Source: Lachnoclostridium sp. An76 (GTDB lineage Bacteria; Bacillota; Clostridia; Lachnospirales; Lachnospiraceae). Taken from it: a stretch of DNA of 64,000 nt. The position numbers and the translations under genes are program-made. Location: assembly GCF_002161355.1 (NCBI RefSeq), contig NZ_NFHL01000001.1:372001-436000 (forward strand). The letters run 5' to 3'. The first letter of the stretch is position 1. Each line of letters begins with the position of its first letter. The notes below the pieces were generated by a model. The model had not been told where the DNA came from, did not search any database, and was given only the letters and a program-made list of their open reading frames with translations. Below, piece by piece: positions 19,201-26,338 of this stretch.

Positions 19201-21215
19201 TCCATGATCTTTGTCTTCAAAAGCTGCTGGAGCTCCTGATAGCAGACATCTCCATCGCCGATCCTCGCCCATGCGCAGAGCCTGTGGGCGATCGACCATC
19301 CTGTGGAGCCGAGCCCGCGCTTTTCCAGAGAAACTTTTGCCGCATCCAGCCATGCCGGCGTGTTATGGCTGATCGATGTTCCCGGATAGAGTCCCACAAG
19401 CTGTGAGATATGGCGGTGCTGGGCCTCGCCGAACTCGCCGTAGTAATTTTCTTCCCGGTATTCTTTCACCTGTCCCGAATAACCTACATTGACCGGATCC
19501 AGTTTATCGATCTGTTCCTTTGCGGTCTGTACGATCGAATCGTCTTCTTTTCGGAGAAGTTCTGCTGCCTTGATCAGATTATTATGGTTTTCCCATGTCA
19601 TCTGCTGGTCAAAAGCACATCCCACAGTCTGCTTGTTATTCGCGTTCTCCGGCGAAGCGGACGGGGAGATCAGATATTTCCCATCCTGCTCGGTCAGGCT
19701 CTTGGAGAGGAACTTTGCCATCCCTGCCACAGCCGGATAGGTATGCTCTTCCAGGATTTCCTCATCCCTTGTAAAATCATACCAGTCCCAGAAAAGCATG
19801 CTGGTGAACGCCCCGGTCCCCGGTCCGGAATGGCCTCCCGCACTGGGCGCTCCTGCAGTATACGGGTAAACGCCGGTGCCGATCGCCCATCCGTTTTCCC
19901 CTGTTCCATCCGGAGCCTTCAGCTCAGAGCCTGTGGCAGCCAGATAAGAATCCGCGTTGCCTTCCGCCTGCTTCCTGAACGCCTCGTTAAAATCAGCGTA
20001 CGACTGGAACAGTTCCGGCATATTCGTGACAAATGCCGGCCAGTAATTCATCTGCACATTGATATTGTGCCAGTATCCGCCGCTCCACGGAGTATCCTCG
20101 TAGGCATTCCAGATGCCCTGGAGATTGGCCGGGAGGCATCCTTCCCTTGAGGATGCGATCAGCAGATACCGCCCGTACTGGAAGAACAGTTCCTCAAGAT
20201 ACGGGCTGTATGTGCCCTTCTTGTATTCGCTCAGGAGCTGGTCTGTCGTCTTTCCTTCATCCTCTCCGCCGATATCCAGGTTCACTCTGGAATAATAGGT
20301 CTGGTAATCCTCCACATGGCGCTCCCTGAGCTCCTCATAGCCATATTTTTCCGCCTCGTCCAGATATCCTGTCACTTTCTCGTGGGGATAGCTGTCCGGG
20401 TCAAGCTTCTCTTTCACAGAGTTAAGGAACGTCTCGGAAGTCATCTCATAGTTTGTCCCGACCGCAAGCAGGATGACCGCACTGTCCGCGCCTTCCACGC
20501 GTATCTGCCCGTTCCCGTCCCCGTCTTCGACAGCCTCCATGGTCCCGCCCTGGGGAAGCACCCGGTACTGCCCTTCATAATTGATCTGATAGTATTCCAT
20601 AGTTCCGGAAAGCACGATCGTCCCTTCCGTTCCTTCTTCATCCACCGATGCCTCTACCTGTCCGGTCTTTCCCATACCGTCTCCCGGCTCGATATAATAA
20701 TCGCACAGGAATGGTGCTTCCGGCCGCAGGGTAAAGCTGAGCGCCCCTTTCTCAGATGCGTCCAGTTTCACTGCCATGACCTTATCCGGATAGCTGGTGA
20801 AATATTCCCTGGAATAGGTGACCCCGTCATACTCATAGCTCACATGCGCTGTCGCATCGTCAAGCACCAGGTCCCTGCTGTAATCGGACACGTTCTCCTC
20901 CTCATGGCCGAAATCGATCCATGTCTTTGCGAGCAGGTTCAGCCCGGTACGGTTGCTCGTATCTGAGTTGCCGTCATTCTTCTGATATGGATTCGCAAGG
21001 CTGTTCTCAGTGACATAGATGGACTCTGTCTCTGTCCCGCCCCACACATTGACCCCCATATATCCGCATCCCAGCGGAAGGGAATACTCCTCAAACCCTG
21101 TGTCCGTGTCCCGTGACGGATTGTCGATCCCGGTAATGGGCGCAGGCTCATCATAATACAGACGGAGCATATCATCCCCGCCATCCTTTCTGCCGGCTTT
21201 GTTCTTAAAATGCAC
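16233..21215 (-). CDS. Large GH95-type alpha-L-fucosidase, wall-anchor-like tail
   Basis: The ~1660-residue protein begins with a GH95 fold (LRLYYDEPA, NINVQMNYWPA near residue 384, SPSASPENAN, DGNFGATAGIGEML). It should remove terminal alpha-1,2-fucose, or L-galactose, from host or plant glycans. A fibronectin-III-like stretch, two discoidin-like modules, a Big_4-like module and two FIVAR-like helical repeats follow. The tail has VRTGD, a hydrophobic segment and KKRNR, as in sortase-anchored proteins. I chose GTG at 21215 because AAGGAGG lies 9 bases upstream; ATG at 21170 or 21245 is possible. None of these starts gives a signal peptide, which conflicts with the anchor. The gene is monocistronic between two terminators. 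Confidence 0.88.
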   Translation of the reverse strand: MHFKNKAGRKDGGDDMLRLYYDEPAPITGIDNPSRDTDTGFEEYSLPLGCGYMGVNVWGGTETESIYVTENSLANPYQKNDGNSDTSNRTGLNLLAKTWIDFGHEEENVSDYSRDLVLDDATAHVSYEYDGVTYSREYFTSYPDKVMAVKLDASEKGALSFTLRPEAPFLCDYYIEPGDGMGKTGQVEASVDEEGTEGTIVLSGTMEYYQINYEGQYRVLPQGGTMEAVEDGDGNGQIRVEGADSAVILLAVGTNYEMTSETFLNSVKEKLDPDSYPHEKVTGYLDEAEKYGYEELRERHVEDYQTYYSRVNLDIGGEDEGKTTDQLLSEYKKGTYSPYLEELFFQYGRYLLIASSREGCLPANLQGIWNAYEDTPWSGGYWHNINVQMNYWPAFVTNMPELFQSYADFNEAFRKQAEGNADSYLAATGSELKAPDGTGENGWAIGTGVYPYTAGAPSAGGHSGPGTGAFTSMLFWDWYDFTRDEEILEEHTYPAVAGMAKFLSKSLTEQDGKYLISPSASPENANNKQTVGCAFDQQMTWENHNNLIKAAELLRKEDDSIVQTAKEQIDKLDPVNVGYSGQVKEYREENYYGEFGEAQHRHISQLVGLYPGTSISHNTPAWLDAAKVSLEKRGLGSTGWSIAHRLCAWARIGDGDVCYQELQQLLKTKIMDNLWDTHPPFQIDGNFGATAGIGEMLLQSHEGYISPLAALPSAWADGSYEGLLARGNFVVDAEWTDGTATEFQITSQSGGTCTVDYPGLAEADVKTADGDAVAVKTEGQDRISFETEKDQTYVISGIPVVRDPQAPAELRAESTEGGMALTWGESGDAVSYRVYEAVNDASDYTLVAEDIRDTEYLYEAADMAELRAEDRVTMRVTAVDADGRESEGTTMQILPITAPESVTGYAVSDTTVQLVISEVDGADSYVVYKQDGDEWERLYQTEYSTVYVEKEEGAAYAVSAVGDGRESGMTEAVIRDSAELDNILLGKTVKVTSGQTIHSSYPAELAVNGKTDPTDSSDRIALNGDKKGSWTMEIDLEGAYTLKTLSIVEWKNGEGKTRSKNTTVEIQDPEGEWETVQSGFACVCGGTKTVDMKQKEAVKIRITFDNQGDPAKYASITEVMCSAVMPEQADKLELFRELQEISGLDLDQYVLSAERRELQEAREEGTALLQDITAGQDAVDASAQRIKEAREKFLESGAEKNIMLRQKIEAGSAPQNESKYPVEAMVDGDSTTRYAGDDRQNTLTVTVELDGTYRIDTLYVQEFLEKNDGYKTRGDETTIEALCGGEWVTLVDKKALKSEPDQDGQSQGTNIFELKEPVNADALRYQFKNTDASKRITLYELQASGVRIPSVAGVDEPAGITVKEGTAFSELALPKEVTVTLDDGTSRQLPAEWSEEGYDKDTPGEYTLTGALTLGDDILNPQGMTASLTVTVVSTVWERLDAAIISAQSKDPEDYTEESWSAVQEALDAALKVKDAADADDQAAEEAADALEQAIEDLVRDVDRTRLESSISGLEKRTEIKELEDLVSQAEKLDPSLYTEDSWNAMTAELNKARAVLISADEDSVKEAVSGLKAAVEALEKADQPQQPDTGGAGDEGNTGDGSGTASSGGSGTSQDGGAGSGQQAAVRTGDPVRAGWLLALTGTAFAAAAGALVWKKRNR

Positions 21216-21284
21216 GGTTTCTCTCCTCCTTTTCCTGAATGGCATGATCTTACGCTGCCACTCACAATGATATTATCACAGGAG

Positions 21285-21313
21285 ATTATACCGGCTTCTG
21301 CCCTGCCTGTCTT
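21285..21313 (-). promoter_or_regulatory. Possible promoter of the GH95 gene
   Basis: A perfect TATAAT (complement of 21285-21290) lies 17 bases from AAGACA (complement of 21308-21313, four of six matches). A start near 21278 would give a leader of about 60 bases, which leaves no room for an upstream in-frame secretion signal. Confidence 0.5.
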
Positions 21314-21420
21314 GTACATTTGCGACCGGAATATAACAATATTCACTTTTTTGTAATTTAGTAATCACATTCAAAAAATTTACACCCGTAATCTCTCATA
21401 AAAAAGCCGGCAGATTTCTC

Positions 21421-21449
21421 ATAAAAAAACCGGAAGGCTTCCCTTCCGG
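21421..21449 (-). terminator. Terminator after yajC
   Basis: CCGGAAGG-GAAG-CCTTCCGG forms a perfect 8-bp stem with a 4-base loop, followed by TTTTTTT on the minus strand. It ends the tgt-yajC unit 28 bp after the yajC stop. Confidence 0.92.
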
Positions 21450-21476
21450 CTGTAACCATATTTACCGACGTATCCT

Positions 21477-21755
21477 TTATTCTGCGTTCGGTTTTTCAAT
21501 CTGAGCGATCGCAGCTTTCTGCATCGGGATACGGCAGTTTTTATTATTCCCGAACTCCACGATCACATCATCCTCTGTAATATCAATGATCACTCCGTAG
21601 AATCCGCTTGTTGTCAGAGCTGTGTCCCCGACTTCCATGGATGCGAGCATTGCCTGGATCCTCTTCTGCTCTTTTTTCTGAGGACGCATGAGCAGGAGCC
21701 ACATTACTCCGAACATTACCGCGATCCAGATGACCATCATTAACAATTCACCCAT
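21477..21755 (-). CDS. yajC: Preprotein translocase subunit YajC
   Basis: This 92-residue protein has one N-terminal membrane segment (about residues 5-23) followed by the typical RPQKKEQKR and a small beta-rich cytosolic domain (TTSGFYGVIIDI). YajC associates with SecDF at the Sec translocon. It lies 76 bp after tgt, the usual tgt-yajC order in many bacteria, and is followed by a strong terminator. secDF genes are not adjacent here. Confidence 0.93.
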   Translation of the reverse strand: MGELLMMVIWIAVMFGVMWLLLMRPQKKEQKRIQAMLASMEVGDTALTTSGFYGVIIDITEDDVIVEFGNNKNCRIPMQKAAIAQIEKPNAE

Positions 21756-21831
21756 AATCAGATTTCCTCCTAACTTTCATTACGCAATAAGATTACTATA
21801 CACAAAAATAAGACAATCTTCAAGAGGCATT

Positions 21832-22965
21832 TCAGGAATTTCCCCGAAGCATCCCTTCCAGCTTCCGCTTTTTATAAGCCTTGTATTCTCCCGCATCAAT
21901 AGCGTCTCTGATCTCTTCCATCATTGAATTGTAAAAATACAGATTATGAAGCACGCACAGCCTCATGCCAAGCATTTCCTTTGCTTTGAGAAGATGCCGG
22001 ATATAGGCGCGGCTGTAGCTCCTGCACGCGGGACATCCGCAGCCTTCCTCGATCGGTCTGTCGTCCAGTTCGTATTTTGCATTGAAAAGATTTAACTTAC
22101 CCTGGTCCGTATACACATGCCCATGCCTTCCGTTCCGGGTCGGGTAGACGCAGTCAAAGAAGTCAACCCCGCGGTCCACTGCTTCCAGGATATTCGCCGG
22201 AGTCCCAACCCCCATCAGATAAGTAGGCTTATTCTCCGGCAGATGCGGAACGACCGCATCCAGGATGCGGTACATATCCTCATGGCTCTCACCAACGGCA
22301 AGGCCGCCCACCGCATAACCATCCAGATCCAGCTCTGTGATCTGCCGGGCATGCGCGATGCGGATATCCTCGTAGATCCCGCCCTGGTTGATCCCAAACA
22401 GGAGTTGATGGGGATTGACCGTATCTGGCAGAGAGTTCAGTCTTGCCATCTCAGCTTTGCACCGTTTCAGCCAGCGTGTCGTACGCTCCACAGAATCCGC
22501 AATATATTTCTTTTCCGCCACACTGGACGGGCACTCATCAAAGGCCATTGCGATCGTGGAACCGAGATTAGACTGTATCTGCATACTCTCCTCAGGTCCC
22601 ATGAAGATCTTCCTGCCGTCAACATGGGAATGGAAATGCACTCCCTCTTCTTTGATCTTCCGCAGAGACGCCAGGGAGAATACCTGGAACCCGCCTGAAT
22701 CTGTGAGGATCGGCCTGTCCCAGTTCATAAAACGGTGCAGTCCGCCCAGTTTCTTTACGATCTTATCTCCGGGCCTCACATGGAGATGATATGTATTTGA
22801 AAGCTCTACCTGTGTCTTGATCTGTCTTAAGTCGTCTGTGGACACAGCCCCCTTGATAGCGGCCGCTGTCCCCACATTCATAAATACCGGCGTTTCGATC
22901 GTCCCGTGTACGGTATGAAAACGCCCGCGTTTTGCCTTGCCGTCTTTTTTCAGCAGTTCATACAT
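21832..22965 (-). CDS. tgt: Queuine tRNA-ribosyltransferase
   Basis: This enzyme exchanges guanine-34 for preQ1 in tRNAs for Asp, Asn, His and Tyr. The 377-residue protein has the catalytic Asp in LTDSGGFQ, the second Asp in FFDCVYPTRNGRHG, and a zinc site CGCPACRSYSRAYIRHL. ATG at 22965 was chosen over a TTG three codons upstream because GAGG lies 9 bases before it. No preQ1 synthesis genes are nearby, so the precursor may be salvaged. yajC follows downstream. Confidence 0.96.
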   Translation of the reverse strand: MYELLKKDGKAKRGRFHTVHGTIETPVFMNVGTAAAIKGAVSTDDLRQIKTQVELSNTYHLHVRPGDKIVKKLGGLHRFMNWDRPILTDSGGFQVFSLASLRKIKEEGVHFHSHVDGRKIFMGPEESMQIQSNLGSTIAMAFDECPSSVAEKKYIADSVERTTRWLKRCKAEMARLNSLPDTVNPHQLLFGINQGGIYEDIRIAHARQITELDLDGYAVGGLAVGESHEDMYRILDAVVPHLPENKPTYLMGVGTPANILEAVDRGVDFFDCVYPTRNGRHGHVYTDQGKLNLFNAKYELDDRPIEEGCGCPACRSYSRAYIRHLLKAKEMLGMRLCVLHNLYFYNSMMEEIRDAIDAGEYKAYKKRKLEGMLRGNS

Positions 22966-23004
22966 TCCTGTCAACCTCGTATTCGTTTTCCATATACAGT
23001 CCCA

Positions 23005-24804
23005 TCAGTAATGAAGGACGACCGGAGTCCCGGCGCTGATCATTCCGAACAGTGTGCCCGCGTCACCGTATGACATGTTCACACAGCCGTGCGAACCAAG
23101 GCTCTGATACAGGCTCCCTCCAAATCCGGGCTGCCATGTAGCGTCATGGAACCCGTGCCCCTGCCAGGTAAACGGCATCCAGTAAGCCACCGGAGTCCGA
23201 TAGATCGGTTCCCCTGTCGCCGGGTCTTTCTCCCCTACCAGGGTAGCATTTCTTTCCGTATAAAGTATAGAGTATACCCCTGACGGAGTCGCCCGGTCCG
23301 GTGTGGGCAGCCCTGTGACCACATCCGCCTGGAACGCAACGGATCCGTCCACGATATACCACATATGCTGGGCAGAAAGATCCACCTCGATAAATGTAGT
23401 CCCCCAGTCCTGCGCGGAATGCGATGCCGCTGTCTGGGCATAAGCTGGCTCCCTTGTTGCCACCTCGCCATTCTTGATACTGTTGATCAGATTCTGTGCC
23501 TCTGTCTCCTCATCGATCGACCATCCATACGTCCCGCCGGAAACTTCAACTGTCTTGCCGTTGGGCGAGGTGATCGTCCTTGTCGCTCCCACAGTGTCGT
23601 ACGTTGCTCCAAAAGTCGCCATCCACTCCCTGACTGCATCTTCATTAAATGTCACCTGCATATTTTCATCGTATGTCAGCCATGTAGAGATCAGATTTTT
23701 ATCTACTACGACATTTTCCGTCATGGGATACGTAATACTCGCCTTGCAGTACTGATTCATCGTGTCGCATGCTTCCTGCACCTCCGGCGATTCAGCGGTA
23801 TATTTCGGCAGCTTGTAGCACTCCTCCTCAAGCATATCCAGTGTCGGCTCAAACTCCGTGATATGTTCTTTGATCTTTTCGGTGAGGACTTCCATATTGA
23901 CCGCAGTCCCATAAACCTCAGGTTCTACTACAAATGAATTTCCATCAAACTTCGGATATGCTGAAGCAGGTTCCGTCTGCTCCTGTGTGACCGCCTTAAC
24001 AGACTGTATCTTATCTTCAAGCGCATTTTCATCATAATCTACTTTGATACTGACATTCTGGCTGGTCTTTGAAAAAAGCGAAGTGATCCATAAGACCGGA
24101 TTCTGCTTTTTCAGCTCGTCCTCTACACTGGAATCTTCTCTGTAAACCAGGGAAATATCTGCCCCTTTGATCACATCTGACGCATTGTCCAGTTCGATCA
24201 GTTCAAGCTCATAATCTTTAACCTGCTCTTTGAGGTATTCCTCGACATCTGCTACCGATCTGCCGGAGAAGTCCTTGCCATTTATCGTAGTGTTTATAAA
24301 AAAATGTCCGATAAAGAATGCAGAAATCCCGAGATAGATCACGATCAATCCGCCTGCAATGCTCCCTGCGATGATCCAGGGCTTTTTCCCCAGGCCTTTT
24401 TTCTCTTTGTTTTCTTTGTTTGCTTTTCTCGCAGCTCTTCGCCTTCTTCTCCTTTTTCTTTTTTTCTCCCCGTTCTCCACTTCTTCCTCCTGATCCACAT
24501 ACACAAGGTCCTCTTCAGGATCTCCCTCGTCTTCCGCCGGATCTTCCTCGTCTTCCGCCGGATCTTCCTCGTCTTCCGCCGGATCCCCCTCACCTTCTGC
24601 CGGATCTTCATTGCTTTCTACCGGGTCCTCTTCACCGCGTTCTTTTCCCGCAGTATCCTCAGCCTGGTCCGTTTCCAATACGTCAGCTGCATCGTCCGCC
24701 TCTTCCCCGGCATCCTCAAACCCTTCCTCACTGAGGATTTCTATATCTCCCTGATGTGTATCTGACTGTTTTTTTCTTTTCTTTCTGCTCATCAGCCTTC
24801 CCAT
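23005..24804 (-). CDS. L,D-transpeptidase with acidic repeat domain
   Basis: The 599-residue protein should cross-link peptidoglycan by 3-3 bonds or attach proteins to it. A cytosolic N-terminus of about 140 residues is highly acidic with three to four DPAEDE-type repeats, then strongly basic. One membrane segment lies at about 143-169. Peptidoglycan-binding-like YoaR regions follow, and a YkuD catalytic domain ends in SHGCVNM with the active Cys at 574. A nearby in-frame ATG at 24792 is the other plausible start. It lies alone, 39 bp upstream of tgt. A TATAAT-like -10 is at 24833-24838. Confidence 0.92.
   Translation of the reverse strand: MGRLMSRKKRKKQSDTHQGDIEILSEEGFEDAGEEADDAADVLETDQAEDTAGKERGEEDPVESNEDPAEGEGDPAEDEEDPAEDEEDPAEDEGDPEEDLVYVDQEEEVENGEKKRKRRRRRRAARKANKENKEKKGLGKKPWIIAGSIAGGLIVIYLGISAFFIGHFFINTTINGKDFSGRSVADVEEYLKEQVKDYELELIELDNASDVIKGADISLVYREDSSVEDELKKQNPVLWITSLFSKTSQNVSIKVDYDENALEDKIQSVKAVTQEQTEPASAYPKFDGNSFVVEPEVYGTAVNMEVLTEKIKEHITEFEPTLDMLEEECYKLPKYTAESPEVQEACDTMNQYCKASITYPMTENVVVDKNLISTWLTYDENMQVTFNEDAVREWMATFGATYDTVGATRTITSPNGKTVEVSGGTYGWSIDEETEAQNLINSIKNGEVATREPAYAQTAASHSAQDWGTTFIEVDLSAQHMWYIVDGSVAFQADVVTGLPTPDRATPSGVYSILYTERNATLVGEKDPATGEPIYRTPVAYWMPFTWQGHGFHDATWQPGFGGSLYQSLGSHGCVNMSYGDAGTLFGMISAGTPVVLHY
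24520..24606 (-). repeat. 21-bp tandem repeat inside the L,D-transpeptidase gene
   Basis: Two to three near-perfect copies of a 21-base unit, plus diverged copies on each side, encode the heptad EDPAEDE. Such in-frame repeats can change copy number without breaking the frame. Confidence 0.8.
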
Positions 24805-25112
24805 CTCTTTCCTTATACAATATTACGGCAACATTATAGTACGTTTATAAAAAAAAGTACAGAAAATTATTGTCCATTCACAAAAACTTAAAATCTGTTA
24901 AAAACTGTTAAACTGTTACATTTCCTCGTTCTTTCCATCTCTTTTTTTCAAAAGTCAGACACGATAACAGGAAAAAAGACTGTATTTTTCTTGTCAATTT
25001 CCACAGATGTCCTATATAATGAAAATGTTTTTGTACCTGATCTTCCAAAGAGAAGTACACTGTATATGTTAAAAATGTCTCATTCCATACTGGAATAGAA
25101 AGGAGTTTATCT
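24805..25112. other. Divergent intergenic region
   Basis: This 308-base AT-rich gap separates the L,D-transpeptidase (minus) and aroC (plus). It holds a TATAAT-like minus -10 at 24833-24838, three CTGTTA direct repeats at 24895-24900, 24905-24910 and 24913-24918, and the aroC promoter. No credible gene is seen in it. Confidence 0.7.
24991..25020 (+). promoter_or_regulatory. Promoter of aroC
   Basis: TTGTCA (24991-24996) and a perfect TATAAT (25015-25020) are separated by 18 bases. Transcription would begin near 25027, giving a leader of about 85 bases. Confidence 0.7.
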
Positions 25113-26210
25113 ATGAGCGGTTCATCTTTTGGCTCAATATTTCGCATCACTACATGGGGAGAGTCCCACGGTCCGGGGATTGGAGTCGTGATCGACGGCT
25201 GTCCCGCTGGCATCCCGATCTCTGAGGATGATATCCAGAGTTTCCTCGACAGGAGAAAACCCGGACAGAGCAAATATACTACAAAAAGAAATGAATCTGA
25301 TTCGGCTGAGATCCTTTCCGGCGTTTTTGAGGGAAAAACGACCGGCACGCCAATTTCTCTCATTGTACGCAACGAGGACCAGCGTTCCAGGGATTACGGG
25401 AATATAGCATCATTATTCCGCCCCGGACATGCAGACTATCCGTTTACGGAAAAATATGGCTTCCGCGACTACCGGGGAGGCGGCCGCTCATCAGGCCGTG
25501 AGACAATAGGAAGGGTAGCGGGAGGCGCTGTCGCTTCACTCCTTTTGAAAGAGCTGGGCATCCGTGTGCAGGCATATACAAAGTCCATCGGACCTTACTC
25601 TGTCCCGGAAGAAGATTACCATATGTCAGAGATCACGGAAAACCCACTCTATATGCCGAACAATCACACTGCCGCAAATGCGGGGGAATATATCTCCTCC
25701 CTGATGGCAGAATGTGATTCCTGCGGCGGAATCATTGAATGCGTTGCAGAAGGTCTTCCGGCAGGTCTGGGCGAACCTGTCTTTGATAAACTGGACGCTC
25801 TCCTCGCACACGCCGTCATGTCCATCGGAGCTGTAAAAGGAGTGGAGATCGGAGATGGTTTCTGCGCTTCACGATCCACAGGGAGTAAAAATAATGACCC
25901 GTTTTTCTCACAGGATGGTGTGGTCCTCAAAAAAACCAACCACGCAGGCGGGATACTCGGTGGGATGAGCGATGGTTCCCGCCTTGTCCTCAGAGCAGCC
26001 GTAAAACCCACAGCATCCATCGCACAGACACAGCCTACTGTAAACATTGATCACGAAAATACCGAGATCAAAGTCCTCGGCAGGCATGACCCTGTCATTG
26101 TACCGAGGGCAGTCGTCGTTGTAGAATCAATGACCGCCCTCACACTGGCTGACCTTCTTCTCAGAAACATGTCTGCCAGACTCGAAAATGTGAAAAAAGT
26201 GTACTGTTAA
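25113..26210 (+). CDS. aroC: Chorismate synthase
   Basis: This FMN-dependent enzyme makes chorismate from EPSP, the last shared step of aromatic amino-acid synthesis. The 365-residue protein begins with GSIFRITTWGESHGPGIG and has RPGHADYPF, RGGGRSSGRET and the C-terminal region that completes the FMN site. AAAGGAG lies 8 bases before the ATG. It is a lone plus-strand gene facing purL. Other shikimate genes are absent here. Confidence 0.97.
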   Translation: MSGSSFGSIFRITTWGESHGPGIGVVIDGCPAGIPISEDDIQSFLDRRKPGQSKYTTKRNESDSAEILSGVFEGKTTGTPISLIVRNEDQRSRDYGNIASLFRPGHADYPFTEKYGFRDYRGGGRSSGRETIGRVAGGAVASLLLKELGIRVQAYTKSIGPYSVPEEDYHMSEITENPLYMPNNHTAANAGEYISSLMAECDSCGGIIECVAEGLPAGLGEPVFDKLDALLAHAVMSIGAVKGVEIGDGFCASRSTGSKNNDPFFSQDGVVLKKTNHAGGILGGMSDGSRLVLRAAVKPTASIAQTQPTVNIDHENTEIKVLGRHDPVIVPRAVVVVESMTALTLADLLLRNMSARLENVKKVYC

Positions 26211-26235
26211 AAAACTGATATTTCAGACACAGATT

Positions 26236-26279
26236 AAAAAATACCCGCCGGACTGCTGTAAGTAAAGCTTCAGTCCGGC
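26236..26279 (-). terminator. Terminator between aroC and purL
   Basis: GCCGGACTG (26247-26255) and CAGTCCGGC (26271-26279) form a 9-bp stem with a 15-base loop. On the minus strand it is followed by a run of six T residues, so it mainly serves purL; on the plus strand the tail is weaker but it may also stop aroC transcripts. Confidence 0.8.
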
Positions 26280-26338
26280 AGGTACCCTTATTTCCCGTTC
26301 CCGCGGGGGGCTCTATATAACTCCATCCATCCCGCAGA

